From contig CANHAW010000045.1 of NCBI GenBank assembly GCA_947458675.1, positions 1-9,924 of the forward strand: DNA of 9,924 nucleotides, given 5' to 3'. The position numbers and the translations under genes are program-made. The notes under the pieces are model-generated. The model saw only the letters and a program-made list of their open reading frames with translations, had not been told where the DNA came from and did not search any database. Shown here one piece after another: positions 1 through 7,115 of the stretch. Every line of letters begins with the position of its first letter. Position 1 is the stretch's first letter. Source of the stretch: Beijerinckiaceae bacterium. GTDB lineage: Bacteria > Pseudomonadota > Alphaproteobacteria > Rhizobiales > Beijerinckiaceae.

Positions 1-802
1 AAGTGGCTGCAATGCCGGCATAAAGAATGCCTTGGGCGGCCGAGAAAACGAGGACGAGAATGGCGCCCGAACAGGGACGCAGGCCCGCTGCAACGACCGC
101 ACCGGCAGCATCGCGCCAATCGAAAGCGCCACCAAGCTTGGCGGGATCGGGCATGTGAAAATGGCCGCAATCGGGACCATGAACATGGGCTGGATCGTCT
201 GCCGCCACGCATTGAAAACGACTGGCAATAGATGCCGCCGACGGTTTTGCTTGTTGTGCCCGCCAATCGGTCAGAAAGGCGCGACCCTTGCGCCAGACCA
301 GTGCAAGACCCAGAAGAGCGATGGCGCCATAAGACGCGATTTCAATCATGCGCGCGGCATTGCGCATCATGTGCGCGGTGGCGCCAAAGAGGAATGAAAG
401 ACCCACGACCATGGCAATGGCAACGCTTGCCTGCAGCAAAGCGGCAAGGCCCGCCATGACAAGCCCGCGCTTCAAGGCGCGTTCATTGGCGAGCATATAG
501 GCGGCCAGAACCGCCTTGCCATGTCCCGGCCCGGCTGCATGGAACACGCCATAGGCAAAGGCGAGCCCCAGCAAAGACCAGAAAGCCCCAGCATCGGTGG
601 CGATTGCACGCACGGCGCCCCGCATCAGCCGGTCGAATTTCTGCTGCTGGGCCAGAATCCAGCCCGTCACGCCATCGGGCGATCCGCCGCCCTCCGATAT
701 GCCGACGCTGAATGGATTGCGTGCTTGCGCAAAGCCATTTTCCGGCTGCACCAGAAGCACCAGCGCGCCAAGACAAAGCAGCAGAAGAAGCCCGCGTTTC
801 AT
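1..802 (-). CDS. NicO/RcnA-family nickel/cobalt transporter (3' part cut by window edge)
   Basis: Integral inner-membrane permease of the NicO/RcnA type, which moves Ni2+ or Co2+, usually outward. The gene runs off the left edge; 267 codons are visible. From the ATG at 802 the protein begins with a basic, leucine-rich segment (residues 1-19) that is a signal peptide or first membrane helix. Hydrophobic helices follow, with the family signature HAAGPGHGK at 88-96. A soluble loop at 206-216 is rich in His and Cys (H206, H208, C212, H214, H216), as expected for metal binding. The second signature LRPCSG lies at 241-246. An in-frame ATG at 817 is an alternative start overlapping the upstream gene by 10 nt; neither start has a clear ribosome-binding site. 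The DUF1007 gene ends 5 nt upstream, so the two are probably co-transcribed and coupled. The family is clear from the motifs; metal specificity and transport direction are inferred. Confidence 0.9.
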   Translation of the reverse strand, partial: MKRGLLLLLCLGALVLLVQPENGFAQARNPFSVGISEGGGSPDGVTGWILAQQQKFDRLMRGAVRAIATDAGAFWSLLGLAFAYGVFHAAGPGHGKAVLAAYMLANERALKRGLVMAGLAALLQASVAIAMVVGLSFLFGATAHMMRNAARMIEIASYGAIALLGLALVWRKGRAFLTDWRAQQAKPSAASIASRFQCVAADDPAHVHGPDCGHFHMPDPAKLGGAFDWRDAAGAVVAAGLRPCSGAILVLVFSAAQGILYAGIAAT

Positions 803-807
803 GGCGC

Positions 808-1461
808 TCAGGGACATGCGATAATCGCGCGGCTTGCCATTTTGACGCCGAAATCTGCACCCGGCGACAGGCCGCTGAAGAAAGCCTCGTTCAGGCGTTT
901 GGCTTCTGTATCGGCAAGCGGCGTCGGCTGTACGAGATTGAGCGAGCAGCCCGCCGGCGCGCCGATCAAGGCAACCCCATCCTTGTCGAAATCGAAAGAG
1001 ACGAAATAGGTCGGGTCGTAGACTTGCAAAGTGATCGCCTTGCCGGCGCTGGCCGGCTGTTTGAGCGGAACGGTGAAGCGCAATGTCACCAGTTTCTTCT
1101 GATCCTCGCTCATCGAAATATCGGTCGGCTTGCCATATTCGATCTTCTGGCCCGGCGCGCGCAAGGCGGTGAAATAATTGAATTCGGCAAGATCGCCGAC
1201 ATTCTGGTCGGCGAGCGGCTGCAATTGCTGCGCGCTGGCGGGCTTGCCATCGGCGTTAAGGCCCGTCGTGGCGAAGGCCGAATACATATCGTCAAAGGTC
1301 CAGGCCTGACGGATGGCGACGACACGCCCCTGCCCGTCAAACAGCAGCTGCGACTGCACCACGACGAAAACATGGGGATGGGCCGCCGCAGGGGCCACAA
1401 GGCCGAACATCGCCAAGCCCTGCAGGGCCAGCAGACAGGCAAACAGCCACGCATTTCTCAT
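808..1461 (-). CDS. DUF1007 family secreted protein
   Basis: A 217-residue DUF1007-family protein, very probably periplasmic. The ATG at 1461 is preferred over longer in-frame starts because it gives a standard Sec signal peptide: a basic start (MRN), a hydrophobic core at about 4-22, and an Ala-X-Ala site ending near residue 27. The mature protein would begin with HPHVF, a His-X-His end able to bind a metal ion; this end is common in the family. The gene stops 5 nt before the NicO-type permease gene, and this pairing recurs in proteobacteria. The likely role, inferred from the partner, is metal binding or delivery for the permease. The family has no firmly established biochemical function. 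It is transcribed divergently from the CorA gene across a 143-nt gap in which I found no convincing operator. Confidence 0.85.
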   Translation of the reverse strand: MRNAWLFACLLALQGLAMFGLVAPAAAHPHVFVVVQSQLLFDGQGRVVAIRQAWTFDDMYSAFATTGLNADGKPASAQQLQPLADQNVGDLAEFNYFTALRAPGQKIEYGKPTDISMSEDQKKLVTLRFTVPLKQPASAGKAITLQVYDPTYFVSFDFDKDGVALIGAPAGCSLNLVQPTPLADTEAKRLNEAFFSGLSPGADFGVKMASRAIIACP

Positions 1462-1604
1462 CTTGTCGACACCCGGTCCCAAAACAGAAGAATCACTTTT
1501 GAGACGCAACTCTGGCCGAAGCGTGGCGAAGGGCAAGCGCCGAGGTTGACGCTGCGCCCGGCTTCGACAAGGCTCCAGTCTGGATTCGAGCCACGGGTCG
1601 GGGA

Positions 1605-2603
1605 ATGCTGCGTATCTATCTGAGAGAAAACGGCCATTTGGTCCCCCAGGACATCGACCCGGCGGGCGGTTCGATGCCGGCAGGCCCGATCCCCTGGATC
1701 GACCTCCTCAATCCGACGCCCGCCGAGGACCGTTTCGTCGAAGAGCAGCTGAAAATTTCCGTGCCGACCCGCGAGGAAATGCAGGAGATCGAGGTCTCAG
1801 CCCGCCTCTACAGCGAAGACGGGGCGGAATTCATGACCATGACGGCCATTCTCAATCTCGACAGGGATGAGCCCTCGGCAACGCCCATCAGTTTCATTCT
1901 GAGCGGGGGAACATTGGTGACGGTGCGCTATGGCGAACCGCGACCGTTTCACACATTCGCGCAGCGCGCGTCGCGCAATGGGACCATATCCTGCGCCACC
2001 GGCGAGCAGATCATGCTTGGCCTGCTGGAAGCCATCGTCGACCGGCTCGCCGATGCGCTGGAGCGGATCGGCATGCGGATCGATGCAATCCCCCGCGATG
2101 TTTTCCAATCCAGAGCCAAAAATGTGACGCGCAGCCGTGAGGAGCGGGATTTGCGCGGCGTGATCGAACGGATCGGGCGCGAGGGCGAATCGCTCGGCCT
2201 CATTCGCGAAAGCCTTGTCAGCATCAATCGGCTGGCGGCCTACCACATGGCGATTTCCGAAAATGGCCAGCAACGCGACAAGGAAACGCGCGCCGGCCTC
2301 CGGCTCATCCAGCGCGATGCCAGCTCGCTGAGCGATCACGCCTCTTACCTTGGCGGCAAGAACCAGTTCATGCTCGACGCCACGCTCGGCCTGATCAACC
2401 TTGAGCAGAACCAGATCATCAAGATCTTTTCCATTGCCGCCGTCTGCCTCATGCCGCCGACGCTGGTGGCTTCGATCTACGGGATGAATTTCAAACATAT
2501 GCCTGAGCTGGACTGGATCTACGGCTATCCGCTCGCCATTGCCGCCATGATCGTCGCAGCGATTTTGCCCTATCTTTATTTCAAGCGCCGCGGCTGGCTT
2601 TAA
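1605..2603 (+). CDS. corA: CorA-family magnesium/divalent cation transporter
   Basis: A 332-residue CorA-type channel for Mg2+ (and often Co2+ or Ni2+) of the inner membrane, acting as a homopentamer. The N-terminal cytoplasmic domain (about 1-265) has the acidic and helical make-up of the family and ends in a long helix leading into the pore. TM1 spans about 270-291 and is followed directly by the selectivity signature GMN at 293-295. TM2 spans about 306-326 and ends in a basic tail (KRRGWL), as in other CorA proteins. Length is normal. The ATG lies just after a G-rich run (GGGTCGGGGA) that is too close to be an ideal ribosome-binding site. A TTGACG hexamer at 1546-1551 could be a -35 element, but no good -10 follows. 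The divergent nickel/cobalt pair makes a link to metal homeostasis plausible. Family call secure; exact ion preference inferred. Confidence 0.93.
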   Translation: MLRIYLRENGHLVPQDIDPAGGSMPAGPIPWIDLLNPTPAEDRFVEEQLKISVPTREEMQEIEVSARLYSEDGAEFMTMTAILNLDRDEPSATPISFILSGGTLVTVRYGEPRPFHTFAQRASRNGTISCATGEQIMLGLLEAIVDRLADALERIGMRIDAIPRDVFQSRAKNVTRSREERDLRGVIERIGREGESLGLIRESLVSINRLAAYHMAISENGQQRDKETRAGLRLIQRDASSLSDHASYLGGKNQFMLDATLGLINLEQNQIIKIFSIAAVCLMPPTLVASIYGMNFKHMPELDWIYGYPLAIAAMIVAAILPYLYFKRRGWL

Positions 2604-2605
2604 TT

Positions 2606-2640
2606 CGTCATTGCGAGGAGCGAAGCGACGCGGCAATCCA
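2606..2640. repeat. REP-like dispersed palindromic repeat, single copy
   Basis: Intergenic element reading CGTCATTGCGAGGAGCGAAG at 2606-2625, then CGACGCGGCAATCCA. ATTGC at 2610-2614 and GCAAT at 2633-2637 are inverted arms, with a smaller GCGAAGC palindrome inside. The sequence closely resembles a short repeat I know from many bacterial genomes, always between genes. It begins 3 nt after the corA stop in the gap between the convergent corA and methyltransferase genes. No T-tract follows on either strand, so it is not a classical intrinsic terminator. I see no second copy in this window. Confidence 0.75.
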
Positions 2641-2695
2641 TCTTCGGGTGGCTGCCGTTCAATTCACTGTTTCGCCACGCCGGCAATGAAAAGCC

Positions 2696-3313
2696 TTAGT
2701 CGATCCGCACCTCGATCATCTGGATGAGATCATCCACCACGAAGCGCGACTCGACGATCTCAAATCCGAGATTGCGCAGATGTGCCTGTGTCCTGCGGTC
2801 GAAACCCGCGCCATAGGCGAAGGCCATCCACGGCTCCCACAATCGCGCAATGAAACCCCGCAAGGCGCCTGTCGGGCGAATATATTCGAGCAGGCGCAAT
2901 GTGCCGCCCGGCTTGATCACACGACGCAATTCACGCAGCGCATCCGGCTGAGACTCGTCAGGCAGGACGCAAAACAGAAATGAAGCGACGGCGGCATCGA
3001 ACATGTCATCGGGCAGATCGAGCCGCGTCACATCCATGAGCTGCAGATCGACCGTGCGCCCGACAGCCTTTGCCCGTTGCCGCGCACGGGCGAGCATGGC
3101 GGGACTCAGATCGATGCCTGTCATGCAGGCATCGGCGGGATAAAAGGGAATGTTGCACCCCGTGCCGACACCGGCATCCAGAATGCGGCCGCTCAGGCCC
3201 GCAAATAAAAGCGGACGGATGTGGCGATAGCGCCCATGCTCGAACGGAAAATCGAGCAGATCGTAGAAGGGCGCAATGCGCTGATAGCGTTCACGCAGGC
3301 CGAGATTTGCCAT
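2696..3313 (-). CDS. class I SAM-dependent methyltransferase
   Basis: A 205-residue soluble methyltransferase with the Rossmann fold of the UbiE/Methyltransf_11 group. Motif I, the SAM-binding glycine loop, is LDAGVGTGCN at 45-54. The acidic end of strand beta-2 is GID at 66-68, MDV follows at 93-95, and the post-motif block VIKPGG lies at 132-137. An N-terminal YQRIAPFYDLL segment (10-20) is typical of small lipid or quinone methyltransferases, but the substrate cannot be read from sequence. The ATG at 3313 is chosen because GGAGGG (3318-3323) sits 4 nt upstream; a TTG at 3325 would place that site inside the gene. It lies downstream of hss on the same strand, but a strong terminator falls between them, so it may be transcribed only by read-through or from its own start. 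It converges with corA. Confidence 0.88.
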   Translation of the reverse strand: MANLGLRERYQRIAPFYDLLDFPFEHGRYRHIRPLLFAGLSGRILDAGVGTGCNIPFYPADACMTGIDLSPAMLARARQRAKAVGRTVDLQLMDVTRLDLPDDMFDAAVASFLFCVLPDESQPDALRELRRVIKPGGTLRLLEYIRPTGALRGFIARLWEPWMAFAYGAGFDRRTQAHLRNLGFEIVESRFVVDDLIQMIEVRID

Positions 3314-3321
3314 GACGCCCT

Positions 3322-3357
3322 CCAAAACAAAACCGCCGCCGTCAATTCCGGCGGCGG
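3322..3357 (-). terminator. intrinsic terminator after hss
   Basis: On the minus strand a perfect 9-bp GC-only stem (CCGCCGCCG / CGGCGGCGG, 3333-3357, 7-nt loop) is followed directly by TTTTGTTTT. It starts 13 nt beyond the hss stop codon. The T-tract runs into the ribosome-binding site of the methyltransferase gene, so the hairpin could also limit read-through expression of that gene. Confidence 0.82.
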
Positions 3358-3370
3358 CGATTGAGTTTCT

Positions 3371-4801
3371 TTAGCGAACGATGACGTTCTTGAACTGCCA
3401 GGGATCGTCCTGATCGACATCCTCGGGAAAGAGCACGCCGCGATCATTGAGCGGCGTCCAGTCGGTATATTCGCCGATCACCGGGCCGAGATAGGGGCGC
3501 TGCACATCGAGGCAACGACGGAAGTCGATTTCATCGGCCTCGACAATGCCTGCTTCCGGATTTTCCAGCGCCCAGACCATGCCCGCCAAAACGGCGGAAG
3601 TGACCTGCAAGCCGGTTGCATTCTGATAGGGCGCGACGCGGCGCGTCTCTTCAATCGAGAGCTGCGAACCGTACCAATAAGCATTTTTCTTGTGACCGAA
3701 GAGCAGAACGCCAAGCTCATCGATTCCATCGACGATCTCGTTCTCGTCGAGAATTTTCGACTGTTTCTGCTGTTGCCAGCCAGAGCCTGCCATTTCATGC
3801 AGCGAGAGAACCGCATCATTGGCCGGGTGATAGGCATAATGACATGTCGGGCGATAGACGACCTTGCTGCCTTCACGCACGGTCAGATAATCGGCAATCG
3901 AAATCGATTCATTATGCGTGACGAGAAAGGCGTGTTGCGCGCGCGCCGTCGGCGTCCATGAACGCACGCGCGTGCCTGCACCCGGACGCATCAGATAGAT
4001 GGCCGCTTTTGAACCGAATTCGTGTTCGCGTCCTTCGGGTGGCAAAGCCTTTTCATGCGTGCCCCAGCCAAGTTCGGCCGGCTGCAAACCTTCCGAGACA
4101 AAGCCTTCGACCGACCATGTATTGACGAAAACGCCCATCGGCTTGGGATCGCGCGCACGTTGCGTATCGCGCTCGGCAATATGGATACCCTTGACGCCGA
4201 CCTTATGCGCAAGTGCCGCCCAGCCTTCGCGGCTTGTAGGCTCAGGCATGTCGACGCCGCAATCGGCCGCAACATTGAGAAGCGCCTGTTTGACGAACCA
4301 CGAGACCATGCCCGGATTGGCGCCGCAACAGGACACGGCCGTCGGCCCGCTCTTCAGCTTTTCGCGCAGATCGAGCACGCCATAGCGCAAAGCATAATTG
4401 GAACGCTGCGACACCGTCAGGCTCGTATCCGTATAAAAACCCGGCCATGGCTCAGCAACTGTATCGATATAGAGCGCACCGATTTCGTGGCAGAGCTCCA
4501 TGATTGCAGTGGACGACACTTCAACCGAGAGATTGACGAGGAAGGGCTGGCCTTTGCCCGTCGTCAACAAGGGTTTCAGCAGATCGATATAATTGTCGCG
4601 CGTCACACGTTCCTGAATGAAACGGATGCCACGTTCATCGAGCAGGCCGCGATCCTTGTCTTCAGGATCGATCACCGTGAAGCGCTTCTTGTCGAATTTG
4701 AAATGACGCTCGATGAGCGGCAGCGTACCGCGGCCGATCGAGCCGAAGCCGATCATGACGATGGGGCCGGAAATCGTGCCATGCACAGGCCATTGCGACA
4801 T
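3371..4801 (-). CDS. hss: homospermidine synthase
   Basis: NAD-dependent homospermidine synthase (EC 2.5.1.44), cytoplasmic. It transfers an aminobutyl group from putrescine or spermidine to putrescine, giving sym-homospermidine. The protein is 476 residues, the usual bacterial length. The NAD-binding loop GFGSIGRG lies at 18-25. Residues I recall as lining the Blastochloris viridis active site are all present at the same numbers: E117, N162, E210, W229, E237, H296 and D361. W229 is the tryptophan proposed to stabilise cationic intermediates. The ATG at 4801 is chosen because GAGGAG (4809-4814) precedes it by 7 nt and the protein then starts just before the NAD fold; the frame stays open to 4951, but that extension has no family match. 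It is third in the odc - GNAT - hss order typical of Hyphomicrobiales, with terminators on both sides. Confidence 0.96.
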   Translation of the reverse strand: MSQWPVHGTISGPIVMIGFGSIGRGTLPLIERHFKFDKKRFTVIDPEDKDRGLLDERGIRFIQERVTRDNYIDLLKPLLTTGKGQPFLVNLSVEVSSTAIMELCHEIGALYIDTVAEPWPGFYTDTSLTVSQRSNYALRYGVLDLREKLKSGPTAVSCCGANPGMVSWFVKQALLNVAADCGVDMPEPTSREGWAALAHKVGVKGIHIAERDTQRARDPKPMGVFVNTWSVEGFVSEGLQPAELGWGTHEKALPPEGREHEFGSKAAIYLMRPGAGTRVRSWTPTARAQHAFLVTHNESISIADYLTVREGSKVVYRPTCHYAYHPANDAVLSLHEMAGSGWQQQKQSKILDENEIVDGIDELGVLLFGHKKNAYWYGSQLSIEETRRVAPYQNATGLQVTSAVLAGMVWALENPEAGIVEADEIDFRRCLDVQRPYLGPVIGEYTDWTPLNDRGVLFPEDVDQDDPWQFKNVIVR

Positions 4802-4831
4802 TACGTGTCTCCTCATACGCGGCGCTGAACC

Positions 4832-4867
4832 GCTAAAAACATGCGCCGCGTCCAGGGGACGCGGCGC
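4832..4867 (-). terminator. intrinsic terminator between GNAT gene and hss
   Basis: On the minus strand a perfect 11-bp stem (GCGCCGCGTCC / GGACGCGGCGC, 4843-4867, 3-nt loop) is followed by ATGTTTTTAG. It lies 50 nt past the stop of the GNAT gene and 42 nt before the hss start. The very stable stem plus a five-T run fits a rho-independent terminator, or an attenuator that tunes how much of the odc transcript reaches hss. Confidence 0.75.
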
Positions 4868-4916
4868 GACATTCCCGAATTTCAGGCCTGCTTCAAAGCA
4901 AAGCCCGACCCAATGA

Positions 4917-5507
4917 TCAAGCGGCGCGGCGAAGAGCCCCCGTATTTTCACTTATCTTCACGCGCGAGATGCGTGGACCGGCGGCAATGACGCGGCCCTG
5001 AGCGCCTGCAAGCGCGCCTGTTGCCAGTTCGAGGCCCAGAAAGCGCTCCTCCTCCACGGGACCCGGCAGCGCGAGACCCCGCGTCAGCGCCCGCTCGAAG
5101 CCGAGCGGATTGTAGTAGGGAGCATCGCCAACAAGGATGACAGCCTTGTGTCCCTGCTGCACGGCACGAAAGAGCCCCTCGGCGATCAGCTTGCGGCCGA
5201 TCCCGAGCGAACGAAATTCTGCATTGACCGCAACCGGCCCGAGCAGCAATGCCGGACGATCGCCCGCCTGGATATGCCAGAAGCGGATTGTGCCAACGAG
5301 GCGCTCGCCCAGACAGGCCACCAGCGCCAAACGGCGCGCCGGCGCGCGACCTTCGCGCAAACGCTCGCAGGTTTTTGCAAAACGCGCAGGGCCGAAGGCC
5401 GCATCGAGCAAGCGCTCGCGCGCGTCAATGTCGGCGAAAGTCTCGTCGCGGATCGCGAGCGACAATTCGGCGGCGGCGTGGAAATCTTGCATGCAGACAT
5501 AGGTCAT
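4917..5507 (-). CDS. GNAT-family N-acetyltransferase of the polyamine cluster
   Basis: A 196-residue acetyltransferase of the GNAT fold, similar in style to the YhbS-type group, using acetyl-CoA to acetylate an unknown amine. The acetyl-CoA binding motif A (P91 to G112) contains the pyrophosphate loop RSLGIG at 99-104. The PYYNPLGFERA segment at 130-140 is the usual motif B region near the acceptor site. The ATG at 5507 is chosen because GAGAGG (5513-5518) stands 5 nt upstream; the open frame to 5555 lacks a better site. It lies between odc and hss on the same strand, an arrangement I recall from other Hyphomicrobiales. Acetylation of a polyamine or of a polyamine enzyme is therefore a reasonable inference from position, but nothing in the sequence proves the substrate. 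A strong terminator follows. Confidence 0.88.
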   Translation of the reverse strand: MTYVCMQDFHAAAELSLAIRDETFADIDARERLLDAAFGPARFAKTCERLREGRAPARRLALVACLGERLVGTIRFWHIQAGDRPALLLGPVAVNAEFRSLGIGRKLIAEGLFRAVQQGHKAVILVGDAPYYNPLGFERALTRGLALPGPVEEERFLGLELATGALAGAQGRVIAAGPRISRVKISENTGALRRAA

Positions 5508-5599
5508 CGCAGCCTCTCTGGAGGTCAGACGGCGACCCTCGCACCGGCTGCGCACTCACGCGCGCAGCGGCCGTCCGGGACTGGGGGGAAATGATGGCA

Positions 5600-5620
5600 G
5601 ACCTCGTATGAAACGAGGTC
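5600..5620 (-). other. hairpin at odc 3' end
   Basis: Perfect 8-bp inverted repeat (GACCTCGT / ACGAGGTC, 5-nt loop) that overlaps the last bases of the odc stop codon. No T-tract follows on the minus strand, so termination is doubtful. It may stabilise the 3' end of the odc message or separate its expression from the GNAT gene 92 nt downstream. Confidence 0.5.
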
Positions 5621-6761
5621 AGATCACATAGGACTTGAGCGGCGGGAAACCGTTGAACTCGACCGCCGAATAGGTGGTCGTGTAAGCGCCGGTTCCCTCG
5701 ATCAGCACTTTTGCGCCAATCTCGAGGCTCACGGGAAGGAGATAGGGATCCTTCTCGTAAAGCACGTCCACCGAATCGCAGGTCGGACCCGCCAGAACAC
5801 AGGGCTCCAGCTCATCGCCATCGAAGTCGGTGCGGATCGGATAGCGGATCATCTCATCCATTGTCTCGGCAAGACCGTTGAACTTGCCAATATCGAGATA
5901 GACCCATTTCACCTGATCATCATCGGCCTTCTTCGAGATGAGCACGACTTCCGCCTCGATCATGCCGGCATTGCCGACCATGCCGCGACCGGGCTCGATG
6001 ATCGTCTCGGGGATCCGGTTACCGAAGTGCTTGCGCAGCGATTTGAAAATCGACTGGCCGTAAGCCTTCACCGCCGGAACGTCCTTCAGATATTTTGTCG
6101 GGAAGCCACCGCCGAGATTGACCATCGACAGATGGATGCCGCGCTCCGCAAGATCGCGGAAAATATCGGCCGACGATTTCAGCGCCGCATCCCACATGCG
6201 CGGGTTGCGCTGCTGCGAACCGACGTGGAACGACAGGCCATAGGCGACAAGGCCGAGGCGATGGGCGTGCTCGAGCACGCGGCCCGCCATTTCCGGCGCG
6301 CAACCGAATTTGCGCGACAGCGGCCATTCGGCGCCCTCGCCATTGCACAGGATGCGGCAGAAGACGCGCGAGCCCGGAGCGGCGCGCGCAACCTTCTCGA
6401 CTTCCGCCTCGCAATCGACCGCATAGAGGCGAATGCCGAGCTCGTAGGCGCGCGCAATGTCGCGCTCCTTCTTGATCGTATTGCCAAAGGAAATGCGGTC
6501 AGGCGTGGCGCCCGCAGCCAGAGCCTGCTGGGCCTCGACAACGGAAGCCGTGTCAAAGCAGGAGCCGAGGCTGGCGAGCAGCTTCAGCACTTCGGGAGCA
6601 GGATTGGCCTTCACGGCGTAGAATACGCGCGTGTCGGGAAGCGCCTTTGCGAAGGCGGAGTAATTGTCACGCACGACGTCGAGGTCGAGGACCATGCATG
6701 GTCCCTCGTCGAGACCTCGCTCGCGTCGGTCGCGCAGAAAATCGATGATACGGTTGGTCAT
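5619..6761 (-). CDS. odc: ornithine (or lysine/ornithine) decarboxylase, PLP-dependent fold III
   Basis: A 380-residue cytoplasmic decarboxylase of the alanine-racemase-fold (eukaryotic-type) ODC family, EC 4.1.1.17, making putrescine from ornithine. Some alphaproteobacterial members also act on lysine. The PLP-binding lysine is K51 in FYAVKANP. His of SFHVGSQ is at 179, the phosphate-binding GGGF loop at 217-220, and EPGRG at 256-260. The catalytic cysteine is C328 in GPTCDS, which the neighbouring subunit's active site uses. Length is normal for the bacterial short form. The ATG at 6761 is chosen for the family N-terminus and for GAGGGG (6770-6775) 8 nt upstream. The frame remains open far upstream, including an ATG at 6989 that would add 76 residues; I treat this as leader. 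It heads the polyamine block and supplies the substrate for hss. Confidence 0.94.
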   Translation of the reverse strand: MTNRIIDFLRDRRERGLDEGPCMVLDLDVVRDNYSAFAKALPDTRVFYAVKANPAPEVLKLLASLGSCFDTASVVEAQQALAAGATPDRISFGNTIKKERDIARAYELGIRLYAVDCEAEVEKVARAAPGSRVFCRILCNGEGAEWPLSRKFGCAPEMAGRVLEHAHRLGLVAYGLSFHVGSQQRNPRMWDAALKSSADIFRDLAERGIHLSMVNLGGGFPTKYLKDVPAVKAYGQSIFKSLRKHFGNRIPETIIEPGRGMVGNAGMIEAEVVLISKKADDDQVKWVYLDIGKFNGLAETMDEMIRYPIRTDFDGDELEPCVLAGPTCDSVDVLYEKDPYLLPVSLEIGAKVLIEGTGAYTTTYSAVEFNGFPPLKSYVI

Positions 6762-7052
6762 CGCGGCATCCCCTCGAAGGGCGCGGGTCTCGCGCCTTAA
6801 ACGATGTGGCTTCGTGGAAGGCGATGCCTGAGCCCCTGCGCTTTGGAGACGCCGAGAGTCAAAAACCGCCAACCGTGACCGCATGCACATCGACTGAAGG
6901 TTCAGCCGACGAGCGGGCGATCGGGTGCTGCGCCGTGGACACGTCTGCCCCGGATAGCGGAAACCGCCGTCCAAGGTTTTAGTGGCCATCGTTTGGAATG
7001 GGATGAGCTCCCGCTCCGCACGCCCGGCAAGAAAGACAAGCCTCTTCGGTAC

Positions 7053-7073
7053 GTCGGCCTTTGGAGGGCCGAC
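7053..7073 (-). promoter_or_regulatory. perfect 7-bp hairpin in odc leader
   Basis: GTCGGCC and GGCCGAC arms enclose the 7-nt loop CTCCAAA (minus-strand reading). It lies in the middle of the odc leader and has no following T-run, so it is better read as a structural element than as a terminator. Confidence 0.55.
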
Positions 7074-7115
7074 AGAGACGAAAAAGCCCGGTCCGTCGTT
7101 GCTTTAAGTCGCGTC

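Noticed and set aside
32..1623. Several plus-strand open frames across the nickel/cobalt pair, the longest 712-1623
   Set aside because: They are antisense to the DUF1007 and NicO genes, which carry family motifs and a signal peptide. The frames are open because of the GC-rich codon pattern and match no family I know.
1797..2636. 279-codon minus-strand frame opposite corA
   Set aside because: Antisense to CorA with its GMN motif. Its first codons come from the palindromic repeat, and it lacks a ribosome-binding site.
2604..2640. The palindromic repeat as a terminator for corA
   Set aside because: The stem is imperfect and no T-tract follows on either strand.
4022..4828. 268-codon plus-strand frame opposite hss
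   Set aside because: Antisense shadow of homospermidine synthase, whose active-site residues are all intact; no recognisable domain in the shadow.
5547..5568. 7-bp inverted repeat GCTGCGC/GCGCAGC upstream of the GNAT gene
   Set aside because: Stems of this size are frequent in such GC-rich DNA; no T-run or operator-like spacing supports a function.
6027..6800. 257-codon plus-strand frame opposite odc
   Set aside because: Antisense to the decarboxylase with its conserved PLP lysine and catalytic cysteine; no motif and no start signal.
7080..7106. Attenuator-like GGACCGGGCTTTTT in the odc leader
   Set aside because: The C/G stretch before the T-run does not form a proper stem; only a 5-bp AAAGC/GCTTT pairing is available, which would use the T-run itself.
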